Assembly: GCA_019671135.1 (NCBI GenBank)
Contig: JAHRHY010000011.1
Span: 1,178,001 to 1,242,000 of the forward strand
Reading direction: 5' to 3'
From: Linnemannia hyalina
Lineage: Eukaryota; Mortierellomycota; Mortierellomycetes; Mortierellales; Mortierellaceae
Length of the DNA stretch: 64,000 nucleotides
Below are positions 22,443 to 32,929 of the stretch, one piece after another. Both the position numbers and the translations under genes were made by a program. The notes below the pieces were generated by a model, which was given only the letters and a program-made list of their open reading frames with translations, searched no databases and was not told the origin of the DNA. Every line of letters starts with the position of its first letter. The stretch's first letter is position 1.

Positions 22443-23965
22443 CTACATGTCGTGGCCACGTCCTTGTGGGCATCTGTTTGCGTAGTGTCCCTTTTGCTGG
22501 CACTATGGTAGGGAGGGAATAGAAGGAGGATGCATGCTCGTTAGTGTCGATTCGATAATAGATACATATGAAAGTTGGCAAAGGTTGACAAAGGACGGCT
22601 TACCTTGAAACAGGTGACATCTTCGACCTTGCGGAATGTCTGGACCTCGCCTTCTCCACGTTGTGGCTATGTATCACAAAGGAACGCGAAATGATGGTGA
22701 ATTAGTCATTGGCGGCAAAAAACACATTGGGCTTTTGTTTCGATTTCAACTCAACGCAAAACATACCTCCTCGCGATCTCTGTCCTGCTGCATTGGCCGT
22801 GCTCCGATTCCATCGTCCCAGTTTGGTGGAGGCAATTCGTACTTCGGGCTATGATAAACATGAACGAATAATAAAAACAAATGGTTAGTACATCGTTTGC
22901 CTTGCGGTTTTAAAGCTGGTTGTATTGGTTGTAAACGGATTGAAGATATCCAAGAACGTGTGACTTACTGTCCGTTCGGGCAATTGGGTCCTTGTGGGCA
23001 CCATCCCGTAACATAGTTCTGACAGAGAACCTTTCGCGTATGCTTGTGTCGACAGTTGGGTCCATGCTTGCAGAATCCTCGTGCGTACCATGGACAATCC
23101 TTGATCTTACTCTCAGGGTCAATGTGAAGATACTACATATGCAATTGAGGCAACGGGTAGGGCATTCATTGTTAGTTGCTAATTCTTCGTTTCAAACCAT
23201 CACAAATAACATTCTTAATCCTGATCCACAGAGGAAGGATAGCAAGTGAAATACTTACGATACATTCGGTGCCGTTGTTACATTCGCCGTACTTGCTGTA
23301 GAACCAACATTCAGGCATCTTCCTGAGGTTATATTCGTGCAAGAACTCGCAGTTGTCGCCCTTTTTGCAGAGTCCTCTGAGCCAGTGCTTGCAAACGACG
23401 GCCTTTGATGGATCTGTCCTCACATGTCGGAACTGACAGTTGTTTCCTTTTGAGCAGTGACCTTTGAGAAAGAATCTGCAAATATTGTCTCCCGTTTCTA
23501 AATGAGTGCAAGCAATGTAGAGTTTGAAGTGTTAGTATAACTTGGCACGCATGGTTGAGATGTTGTGATGTCGTGGTCTCTGTGGCCATGCCAACAGGCA
23601 CTTCCGCCGATATCGTTCTAGGCAGCAATTGATTAATGCCTTGTCAAACAATTGTACTCTTCTTTTTGACACATAACACAACATGACCATTTGAATTACT
23701 GTGCGGACAGAAATAAATGTTGGTGCCGCCATACGACGACATCGTTTATTTTGGCAACAGAATCCATGGAGGAGAGGAGGAGGCGGGTATTTGTAACAAT
23801 CGACAACGAGTGCTGGGAGGAGAGACTAGATAGTGACATACCTCCATTCTTCTTGGTTGTGCTTGTGATGTCGAGTCCGACCTCGTTCCTGACGTATTCT
23901 TCAAAGTCAAATGAGTAGTCCTGAAAGTCGATTTCAGACGGCAGGATGGAGTATGTCATGGCCAT
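22443..23965 (-). CDS. YTH1: CPSF30/Yth1, cleavage and polyadenylation zinc-finger protein
   Basis: Six exons: 23965-23842, 23497-23259, 23132-22969, 22848-22767, 22666-22604, 22502-22443; about 243 aa. The N-terminus (DFQDYSFDFEEYVRNEVG) resembles the CPSF30 family start. Five CCCH fingers follow in order: CRFFLKGHCSKGNNCQFRH, CKHWLRGLCKKGDNCEFLH, CWFYSKYGECNNGTECIYLH, CPWYARGFCKHGPNCRHKH and CQNYVTGWCPQGPNCPNGH. The end carries a CCHC zinc knuckle (CFKCQQKGHYANRC) split across the last intron. CPSF30 recognises the AAUAAA signal and helps assemble the nuclear 3' processing complex. Budding-yeast Yth1 lacks the knuckle and vertebrate CPSF30 has it, so this copy has the longer animal-like form. 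It is divergent from the NAD kinase gene, with start codons 426 bp apart. Confidence 0.96.
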
Positions 23966-24391
23966 GGCTGATCAAGTGTGTGTGTAGCTCCTGAGAGAGA
24001 GAGAGACGGCTGAGCTGTGTCTTGTTTTTTGTTGTTTGGCGGGTTGATGTCGAGAGTGGGCGGGTGCGCGTTTGGATTGCCTTGAGCTGAATGTGTGCGT
24101 TTAAGGAGGGAGAGAGTCGAGTTCTTGTCTACTTGAGTATCCTTGAAGCGTTCTGTTGTCCTGTGTACACTTGGTTGTTGTCGAGAGTGGGAGTGGATGT
24201 CGAGAACGTTCAAGTTGAAAGAAAAGAGATTGTAGGTTTGAGCCATGCGCATTCCCACTTTTTAAGTGCACATATTGGAAAGATGACTAAGCCACCTCGA
24301 TCTTTCTTTGATAAAGTACTGTATCACGGTGTCACCGCTCTACTTTCACTTCCTTCTCAACCACCAACCACGTATAGCGTATTACTCAGGA
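23966..24391. promoter_or_regulatory. Shared divergent promoter, CPSF30 and NAD kinase genes
   Basis: 426 bp between two divergent start codons. It contains GAGAGAGAGAGAG at 23992-24005 and several GTGTG motifs; no TATA box is obvious. Confidence 0.45.
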
Positions 24392-26444
24392 ATGTCAATG
24401 CATCGGTCCACCATTCACTCCCTCCGGGAACCCTTCAGAGCACTCGTCTCCAGGACCCTATCACACCCTACAGCACACCTTCACACCGCCGCCACCAGGG
24501 TACCATCCTTATACCTGACTGGCGCGCGACCTTCTCCCTCCGATATCGCCTCCTTCCCAGGAGCCGGATTCTGTAGTCACTTCCACTCTGCAACAAGCAC
24601 ACCCAAGATCAGAACCAAGCGCGTGCCGGGGTGTTCTGTATCGCACTTGAGGGCGTTATCTAGCTCATATTCTCGTGGAGACACCCAAAAGAAGCCCCTG
24701 GAACGGGATGGAGAACTGGACCAAGACCTGGATTATTCAGGAGATCGGACATTGGGGAGGAAAGGTGGATTCGATGCTGGCTCAGGCGGGGCACGTAGGC
24801 TTACAAGCTCACTGCCGACCAAGGTCAAAATGACTCTCGACACACCAGGTATGCTGAGAGACTTCTCTTACTGTATGTGCAATTCGCAATTGCGCTATGA
24901 TCTCGAGGGAATGACTAATCCCTGTTTTTCCTTGATCGCAGGTGTCTATCCGAAGGACCTTACTCCCGTTTATGACAAAGAACCAAGCCGAGAGATTCGT
25001 CAGTCGTTTGGAACAACTTATGGGTAAGCGTAGGATCAAAGCCTGTCGTATCAACACAGAAGATACTTGTAGCACATACCAACACATGTCACTCACCATT
25101 GTCTTTGTTAATAGTGGAAACTACAAATTGCGCTGGGAAGAAGGACCAAGGACGATTCTTATCATCAAGAAGCCGCACGACGATCTAACGGACAAGACCC
25201 TCGTGGATGTAGCATCGTATGTTGAAATCAAGGACTTTTTTTTTGATCGCTTCGTGCCTTGATTAGATACTCCGCATCCTGACTCACTTTTACACACACG
25301 CCTGTCTTTTTTTGTTTTTTTGTTTGATGATAGTTGGATCCACACAAAATACCCACACACTAATGTCGTGGTTGAGCCAGATGTCGCCGACGCCTTTGCA
25401 GATGCATTACCGTTCGTCTACACCATCCCAGGTATGATTCTCGAGTAATAATCAGGACTGAGATGTGCTGCCGGGAATGATAGTATAGTCAAGTATGAAG
25501 CCGCTAACAAAACGTTTTTCATTCGATGTTTTCTAGAGGGCAAGAGGGTTGAGTATACACGCGTGACAGACTTGGTAATCACGCTTGGAGGAGACGGTAC
25601 TATCCTTCACACATCGTCACTGTTCAACTCTGCAGTCCCGCCAGTCATCTCGTTCTCCATGGGCACCCTAGGATTCCTCTTGCCATTCCATATCAACAAC
25701 TACCAAACCGCACTCGCAAAGCTGATCGAAAACAGGAACGCCTCACTTTTGCTCCGCATGCGCCTCAAATGTACACTTCACGGACCAGACGGACGGCGAC
25801 TTCAGGCAAAGGATGGGTCAGGACGGATTAACGATCTCACAGTGATGAACGAGGTAAACCTGCATCGTGGGCGGTACCCACACCTCACGTCGATTGGATG
25901 CTTTGTTGACGGGCATATGATCACGGAAGCTGTTGCGGATGGACTGATTATTGCTTCGCCAACTGGATCGACGGCTTATTCTCTCTCGGCTGGTGGATCG
26001 ATTGTTCACCCTTCGATCCAGACTTTGCTCTTGACACCTATCTGTCCGCGATCGCTCTCTTTCCGCCCCGTGCTCCTTCCACCCAACGCCACCATCCAGC
26101 TCAAGGTAATGCATAACCTGAGAAAGTTCATTTCAGGAGATGATTGAGTGGTACAGCCCATTTGAATACACACAGGCCGGATCTGACTGACGTTACGTTT
26201 ACATTTGACATACTCATAGATCGGAGACAAGTCGAGAGGCCCGGCAGAGGTATCACTCGACGGCAAAGAGACATTCTTCCTGGACAAAAATGAGTTTCTT
26301 CAGGTCTGCATGTCTCCCTTCCCCATGCCATGCGTCAACAGAGTCCATGCGGGTGAGGACTGGATGAAGGATATCAACGATCTCTTGAAATGGAACCAGA
26401 GCTTCCACAATAAGCAAAGCATGAGCCATTATATCTCGGAATAA
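24392..26444 (+). CDS. POS5: NAD(H) kinase, probably mitochondrial (Pos5-like)
   Basis: Six exons: 24392-24848, 24942-25023, 25115-25216, 25334-25431, 25537-26105, 26220-26444; about 510 aa. It phosphorylates NAD(H) to NADP(H) using ATP. Family motifs are clear: ILIIKKP at the start of the domain, the ATP loop LGGDGT (about 263-268), FSMGTLGFLLPF, the MNEVNLHRG segment, SPTGSTAYSLSAGGS, and TPICPRSLSFRP. The first 100 residues are rich in Arg, Ser and His with few acids (MSMHRSTIHSLREPFRALVS), which reads as a mitochondrial presequence and suggests the Pos5 class rather than cytosolic Utr1. The start is the first ATG in the exon 1 frame; upstream ATGs at 24284 and elsewhere are in other frames. 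AATAAA overlaps the stop codon (26440-26445). Confidence 0.93.
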
Positions 26445-26550
26445 AATACAAGTGGCTAGTAGGTTGATTTCTCATCCTCATATAATCAAACGAAGCTGGT
26501 GAGCGGACAAAATTGAACGATGGCGAGTAGGAAAACGCGGGTAATATTTA

Positions 26551-27946
26551 TTATGCGCCGGTGGCTGTTGATGCGTAGATATCGTCGTCTTCGGGTTCAA
26601 AGAATCCAGGAACCCAGTACTCGTGTGGTTCAGCCTGCTGGTCTATCCACATCAAGCTGTCGTTCAGTAGTGTATCCTAATGGTTCAATTCACAGCGAGA
26701 GGAGCGATTAGCATATTGGCGGTGTTTCGAGGTTTAGTTTGAATCTGATCTGAACGAGAACGATGCAGAGAAAAAACGTACCAGCGCAGTCTTGGCACGA
26801 CCACTTTCCCAGCCAAGTCGTTCGCCCACCACATTGATATTGACATGGCCGTTTGTTTTCTATTCAGAGAGAAAATAATAATCTGCTGTCAGCATGATCA
26901 TCCACATCCGAAAAGCACGAGAATATACTGTGTAACTTAGCCCATCATTGTTGCTTACCTGTACGAGCCCCAAGACAATAGACTGGTCCCTGTTAAGTTC
27001 CCTCGGCACAGAACTAACCATCTTCTTTTCCCCAATCTGCAACACCTGGAACCCACTCCCCAAGGGCGCCAAAGTCTTTATCGACCTCAACACATCATCC
27101 TCCGTCACTTCCATCCCATTACTATCCTTATTCGTCATGGTCGCCCATTTGTTGGCAAGGTTGTTGATATGGCTGTTGCTGTTGTAGGGGATGTTGGGTA
27201 AGGGCTTGTTGGTTGCGCTGGTGGGATCCCGAACTCCACGCATCCGTTCTACGCGTCGTTGGACTTCTGAGAGCTCCATGAGGCCGCCGTTTAGGGCTCG
27301 TGTGGATAGACAGACGTCGATGATTTGGATCCCGAGTTCGTAATAAAAGTCTCCAACGCCCAACAGCTCACCCCACACACCCTTGCTCGCTAATGAAAGA
27401 GGTGTGGCAAAAAAAAAAAAAGTTCATGTTAGCAACGAGAACATTGAGTATCCTTAAGCGACGTATCATGAATCACAAGTCTACGACAACGAAACCAAAA
27501 GCAAGGAACGCGTACAGGCCAAAGGGTCGACTCCAATGTTGCCGCACATCTTTTGAAAGTGCATACGAAAGACGGGGTCCTTCTGGATATCCTTGCGATG
27601 GTTCCGTGCAAAGTTCTCAAGGTTCGATCTGAATGTGTCCAGTTGGCCCTGGAGCTGTTCCAACTGGTTGTCGGAGATCGACTGCCCAGCTCGCTGGTAT
27701 GACTCCTAGTAGAGGAAAGAAAGACGTGTCATAGATAGCATGAGAGAAGGACGAGCAAAGGAGAAGGACAGGCGGTATGTTGGGAGAGTAGTACAAGGTT
27801 AGCGCATGGGTCATGTAGCAAACAGCATCGTCGGTGCATTCCTTCTATGGATTGGTGCATTTCGTTTCTGGAGAGGTTCAACTTGCATTTGTTGCTTTCA
27901 GGCGCTCAGTGTATGCTTTGGCTCCAAGGGCTCGTTTCCTGTTCAT
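26551..27946 (-). CDS. SNF8: ESCRT-II subunit Snf8/Vps22
   Basis: Five exons: 27946-27887, 27705-27516, 27389-26959, 26859-26782, 26676-26551; about 294 aa. ESCRT-II sorts ubiquitinated cargo into multivesicular bodies on endosomes. The N-terminus MNRKRALGAKAYTERLKATN corresponds to the basic start of Vps22; a helical region follows (DNQLEQLQGQLDTFRSNLE), then IGVDPLASSKGVWGELLG and VGDFYYELGIQIIDVCL, then two winged-helix domains (SVPRELNRDQ; GHVNINVVGERLGWESGRA; EYWVPGFFE). A 45-residue polar insert (around residues 120-165) is absent from the human protein (258 aa), explaining the extra length. Intron 1 needs a GC donor (GCAAGT) to keep frame. AATAAA overlaps the stop. The stop lies 106 bp from that of the convergent NAD kinase gene. 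Confidence 0.93.
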
Positions 27947-28281
27947 TGTGTTGGTTTGTGTGGTTGATGGTTAAAAGGTGTTGCATCAATGTCAGACAGC
28001 GACTACATAGAGTTCAAATCCGTAGCGTTGGTGTAGATAACGTGATCAATTTCTTTTATTTGAAAGGGAGTGCGCGAAAAGAATGGCAAAGTAGCTAGAG
28101 TGTTTGTAAGTGTTAACCCAAGGCCAGGGAAGGAGAAAGAGAAGTAGGGATCCTGCATGTGTGTTGGAACTGGGAAGTTACTGGAAAGCGGTCAGAAAGT
28201 ATACAAAAGCGACGTTAGCGACGAGAGGAAGCTCTGTTGGTGGCGACCGAGAAAAAAGACAGGCGGGTAGACGAACAACGT
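27947..28281. promoter_or_regulatory. Snf8 promoter and pseudohelicase 3' region
   Basis: 335 bp between two minus-strand genes. The part next to the Snf8 start reads as a typical leader on the minus strand (CATCAACCACACAAACC). The left part must hold the 3' UTR of the upstream gene; no AATAAA is seen there. Confidence 0.4.
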
Positions 28282-30547
28282 TCAGAGCTTGGAAACGTCG
28301 GAGATGACCTCAAACTCAACGCCAAACTCCTCCAACTCCTTCAGGGTGCTGGGAGATCCGACCTTGGAGAGAACCGTGCACTCCTCACCAATGTCCATGT
28401 ATGTGCCCAGCCTAGAGAGAAACCATAATTTCGTGTAGTGAGAAGCAATTCCAACGTAAATACAAGCGCGTTTTTACCAACAAGCTAAACGAGCTCAGAT
28501 TCAACACAATCCTCAAAGAGCGTGATTCTTACATTCGCAAGTAGCCATCAATCGTCAGGGTAGTGCCAGCGAGGTTCAGGATCCATCGAACAGGAGTGTG
28601 AGGAGTGCTCTCAAGGACTTGGGCCGAAGAGAGGGAGGTCACAAACAGTCCACCAACCACCCCGCCAGTTTCAGCCTTGGCATCAGAAGCGCGGGACGTG
28701 ACGAGCTATGTCGTACAATGCAAACAATGGGCACCATGATGAGGCTTGTTCTCATATACAAGAAATAGTATACAGGCTGCCAGTTGAAGAAGCAATAGTA
28801 GCGAGTCAACTTACAAGCTCGACATCATCCTTCAGTTGTTCTCTCATCTTGGCCGCGTCCTGTCCGTCATGGCAGACGACAACAACCGTCTGCGTCTTGC
28901 CGAGTCCGACCGCGTGCTTCAAGTACTCATCAGTCTTGCCGTTTCCAACAAAGTACTTGTGATGAGACAGGTGGAGGTTGGCATTGTCCTCGCTGAAGGT
29001 AATCCTCTCATCGGTAAAGTTGAACTGCTCCTCGGCCTTAATCACGTCCGTCGTGCCGTGCTGGCAGGCGAGTATCACCTGGCAGACATCGAAGTCCGCC
29101 AGTGCTGTCTTGATCATCTCGATGTTGGAGTTGGTTTGAAGGACGTACTCAGCTTCGTAAACCGCCAGAATTTGGACGTTCTTGGGGAGGATCACACCGG
29201 CATCCTTCATTCGTGTAAAAGTTGAGGGAGCGCTCACGAAAACGGTAGGTTTGTTAGGGGTGCTCTTGGTAAGTGGGGCAAGATCCAAGGTCTTGTCCTC
29301 AGGCACAACATGCAGATCAACCTTCAGCTCTGCGTGGTCAAGGTGCGCCTTGAGCGACTCTGCGAGCATCTGGGAGCTTCGAACTGAGACACGGTTGACC
29401 AAGATCACGATTTGCGCCTCTGGCGACGCGCCATCGAGCACATCCACGATCGCGTAGAATACAAAGTTTTGCAACTTGTTGCCTCGCAGCTGGAGCGTCG
29501 CATCGTTGCCTACTTGCATGACATACGAGAAAAATAACGAGAGATCAGTCGTGGACAGCAGCATACAAACAAGTATTTCCATTCACAACGATAGAAACTC
29601 GACACTTTGTTGTTGCTTAATGAGCTCACCATTGACGAGAGGGCTGATGATGTTCTTCGCGACGTAGCCCGGGGGTTCGATGGAAAGTCTAGTGCGTTGG
29701 AGTCAATATGGTAGAAGATGAAGTGAGAGGAGGCTAGCTTAATACATCGATCCATGTGAACTTCTTATCATAGAAAGCCTCATCATATCGCCAATCATCA
29801 CATAGTTGCAGTTGACATGTACCCGTCGGCCTCCATGCACTTCAAAGTGCCTTCCTTGAGTTCAACCTTATCGAAAGACTCGAGCGGCGTCAGGTTGAAA
29901 GGCTCGAGAAGCTGATCAGATCAGTAAACGAAATGCAAGACGTAAAATTGATTAAGCACAATGCCACTGATCAATGATGGTATTGATTTCGTCACATGCG
30001 GGTCAGTGAAAAAAAAAAGAAGCTTATGCAGTATCGACGAGGTTTACTAGTTCGTTACCTTGTTGCTCCAGGTCTTGCGAAAAGGATAGGGGCGAGGAAA
30101 CTTGCGGCCACCGGTCTTGGGAGCTCTCGCCCGGAAAGGATTTCGGGCAGGAAGATCTTTGTCGGTGTGCAGGAGGTCGTTGATTGACTGCTTGATCGAC
30201 TCAACAGAAGCCTCTTGGGCAGACAGCTGGTTGGCCTCGACCAGAGCAATACCGATACGCTCCATGCTCAGAATGACACCCTGGAGGTTGTACTTCATCG
30301 CGACGAACTCCTCGGTGGCGGTCTTGGGGCCATGGGACTTTGGAGTCGCTTCGGGGTTGGTCGGAGCGACGATCTGGTGAGGAGGAGCTGGGGCGTCCTC
30401 GACAGCTTCAGCAAGGATTGCATGATGCTCGGGGGTGTTCGAGTTTTCCAATGTCATGGCGGCGAAAGCTTCAACTGGGTCACCTGGCTGACCAGGAAGC
30501 TGGTCGGTAGTGGTTTGAGTGATTTGAGTAGCACCCTGCATTTTCAT
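28282..30547 (-). CDS. DEAD-box-like protein with degenerate catalytic motifs (Dbp5/DDX19-like pseudohelicase)
   Basis: Six exons: 30547-30059, 29911-29802, 29688-29630, 29509-28815, 28705-28533, 28411-28282; about 551 aa. The first 130 residues are disordered; about 135-163 are basic (NPFRARAPKTGGRKFPRPYP). From about residue 164 the order of segments follows a Dbp5/DDX19-type two-RecA helicase, but the motifs are lost. The Walker A position reads RGNKLQ (about 228-233), TPG reads APS, DEAD reads YEAE (337-340), SAT reads ACQ (367-369), and the HRIGRTGR position reads LRMLGTYMDIG. The end, ELEEFGVEFEVISDVSKL, resembles the family's last helix. Open frame, clean splice sites and balanced phases argue for a living gene. 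Known family members remodel mRNPs with ATP; this one probably cannot hydrolyse ATP and may act as a scaffold or RNA binder (inference). Confidence 0.8.
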
Positions 30548-30930
30548 AACAGGAGGTTGAGTGGGGTTCGGTGGGGGGTAGAGTTGGGGTTGGTAGCAAA
30601 CTGGTGGTGAGAGTAAGGGAGGTTGTGTTTTGTTGTGTGCGCGTGAATGTGTGTGTGTGTGTTGGAGGAGACTCGGCGAAGAGAGAAGAGAAGAAAAAGA
30701 GAGGAGAAGGGACAAAGGGAGAAAGGGTAAAAAATCGCGTCGCTCATCGCTTTTTGTGCCTTCGCACTCTCGGTAATATGATATGCACAGCATCTACGAG
30801 CCGTTAACTCCGTGTCACGTGAAAGTTAGGTTACCATGAGAGTACAAAATGGCCCCTCCCTTCGCTTTCTCTTTTCCTTCACTTATCGTCAGGACCACCT
30901 CCACCACCATCAACACACACACCCGCCGAC
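30548..30930. promoter_or_regulatory. Shared divergent promoter, pseudohelicase and acyltransferase genes
   Basis: 383 bp between divergent starts. The pseudohelicase side is CT-rich on its own strand with a GTGTGTGTGTG run at 30651-30661. The acyltransferase side has a CACCACC-rich leader. A palindromic CACGTG sits near the middle. The upstream ATG at 30849 (+) opens a 93-codon frame without similarity. Confidence 0.5.
30816..30821. promoter_or_regulatory. CACGTG E-box
   Basis: Perfect palindromic E-box in GTCACGTGAAAG, centrally placed between two divergent starts. In fungi such sites bind bHLH factors of the Cbf1, Pho4 or Ino2/4 type; which factor applies here is not known. Confidence 0.45.
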
Positions 30931-32801
30931 ATGGAGAAATTCTCGCGATGGAGGGCAAGTCCATCATTGACATCACGGGAACACAGTCAGCTAGGAAAAC
31001 TAGACATCACATCATAAACTTCATCACACAACCAGGGACTGACTCTGGTCACCATCAACACTTCTTGTCACAACCACCTCTTTCTAGGACCAAGGCACTG
31101 GTATCCAACCTTTCTTGCCACCAGTGGTAAGGCTTCAGTTCACGTCTCATGGATAACATCATTACGAAGGACAACCGTGGATTTTGGAACGGATAGCACT
31201 CAACAACCACATCTAACGTCTCCGCGTCCACTCTTCGATTTATCCACACAATCTTTCAGCCAGCCAATGCTGATCACTCGCCTATCCAAAAGGTCTTCAC
31301 CGCGGCCTTGATGATCATCAAGCCAGTAACAGGAATCGTCAAGTTGATCTTGGTCGGTATTTTGTCACTCGCCTTTGTGTTGCTCGAAACTGTGGGGCTT
31401 CTTTTTGTAAGTTGAGAGTTAATTGTCCCCCATTGAAATTGGTTCTGTCTCCCTGTGCCACGTAATGACATGTGAATGACGATCCACTTATACCTTGCTA
31501 TATTTTAACTGCATTATCCGACCGTTAGAAACCAGTGACTCCATTACACAAAATCTATCATCGCTTGATCTCTGCCGTCTTTATCCGTGCGATCCTCGTC
31601 TTGCTTGGATTCTTTTGGATCAGGAACGAGACCGTCACCTTGAGACGAGGGTATGTACCATGGAGATCGAATAGTTGTTTTGAAAGATATATTACCAGAT
31701 TCTGGAAGAGTATTCTAACGCCTTTCATTTCAATTTGACTCTAATAGACGATCTGGAGCAGGAAGCAGAGCGCAGGCGCCCAGCAGGAGAGCATCCCCTT
31801 CAGGAGAACTTATTGTTAGCAACTGGTCTTCATACATCGACATCCTGTACCTCGCTTTCAGGTAAACGACCCAGTGCATGCATGGATGCATGCATGTGAT
31901 CTATTTGACAAATACATTCAGGACCACTGTTTTCTAACATAAATTCATATGTCGAACAATTCATTACTGCATAGATACGACCCTGTCTTCACACAAATGT
32001 ATTCGACTACATTGACCGTTCGCCAGATCACTCTCTGGGAGGCATTGCGCCTAGCTGGAAGCTACCCCGAGTTGTCGCCACCCGAGGGCGTTGAGACCTT
32101 CCCTTTGCTGGAATTTGTCAAGGACATGCACAAGAGTGGCTCAGGACCCGTTGTCATCTTCCCCGAGGTAAAACTTACACTCAAAAAACCAGATTATGAG
32201 AAGTAGACGCTTAAATCCATGACGAAAAGTTCACCTGAACTCACACGGAGCATCTGTTTTGTGAATCTAGGGAACAACGACCAACAACCGTGCGATCCTC
32301 AAGTTTGTCCCAATCTTCAAGGGCTGGTCAGTCCCCGAGACGTCGATCGAGATCCGGATCATGGCCCTCAAATACGACTATCAAAAGTTTGCGCCCACTT
32401 TCACCGTCGGTCTGGACAACTCTTATCGATTTGGACATTTGTTCCGCACCTGCGCACAGTTCTACAACACCCTCTCGGTCAAAACTCTGGCCCAGGATGA
32501 GTCACCCTGTTATGCTCATTTCTCGGCGATTGAGGGACTTTCGAGCACCCCCTCTGGCGCAGCTATTGGTGCCGTTGAGCCTGTGGAGGAGGATAGCCTC
32601 GGAAGTGTGATGATTAACTTGATGGGACGGATGACGCGGTTCAGGAAGTTGGGATTGAATGTCAAGGACAAGGCTGATTTCTTGGATTACTTTATCCTTC
32701 GCAATAATGGTATCAGCAACAGCACGACCAAGAAGACTGCGACTCTGGGTCAAAAGGCGGCGCCTGCAACTCAGGGATCCAGCCGTTCAAAGAGGCATTA
32801 G
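30931..32801 (+). CDS. Lysophospholipid acyltransferase, Loa1/Vps66-like
   Basis: Seven exons: 30931-30954, 31088-31126, 31260-31406, 31529-31650, 31748-31861, 31975-32167, 32271-32801; about 389 aa. Exons 1-2 give MEKFSRWRDQGTGIQPFLPP, which I recall as a typical start of fungal Loa1/Vps66-like acyltransferases; the first intron uses a GC donor (GCAAGT). Two membrane helices follow (KLILVGILSLAFVLLETVG; AVFIRAILVLLGFFWI). The acyltransferase domain has FPEGTTTN (about 211-218), the glycerol-phosphate-binding motif. At the catalytic HX4D position the sequence is NWSSYID (about 136-142), so Trp replaces His. Expected role: acylation of lysophosphatidic acid or a related lysolipid at the ER or lipid droplets. 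The C-terminal 25 residues are Ser/Lys/Arg-rich. The stop is 128 bp from the convergent focadhesin stop. Confidence 0.87.
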
Positions 32802-32850
32802 GGCCCATAAAGCTACCCACCATTCATTTTTTTTCCAGAACGCTTTTGCG

Positions 32851-32856
32851 AATAAA
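32851..32856 (+). terminator. AATAAA poly(A) signal of the acyltransferase gene
   Basis: AATAAA 50 nt after the stop codon, in the 128-bp convergent gap. Confidence 0.5.
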
Positions 32857-32929
32857 ACTAAAAAAAACTCTTTCATGTCAGAACAGGCGAGCGCCCATGA
32901 GTCATGCGCCTTTCGTCGAGGCTTTTATT

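Noticed and set aside
30548..30793. In-frame N-terminal extension of the pseudohelicase
   Set aside because: Composition is that of a CT-rich leader (Leu/Ser runs, THTHTHSRAH) and no conserved feature supports translation there.
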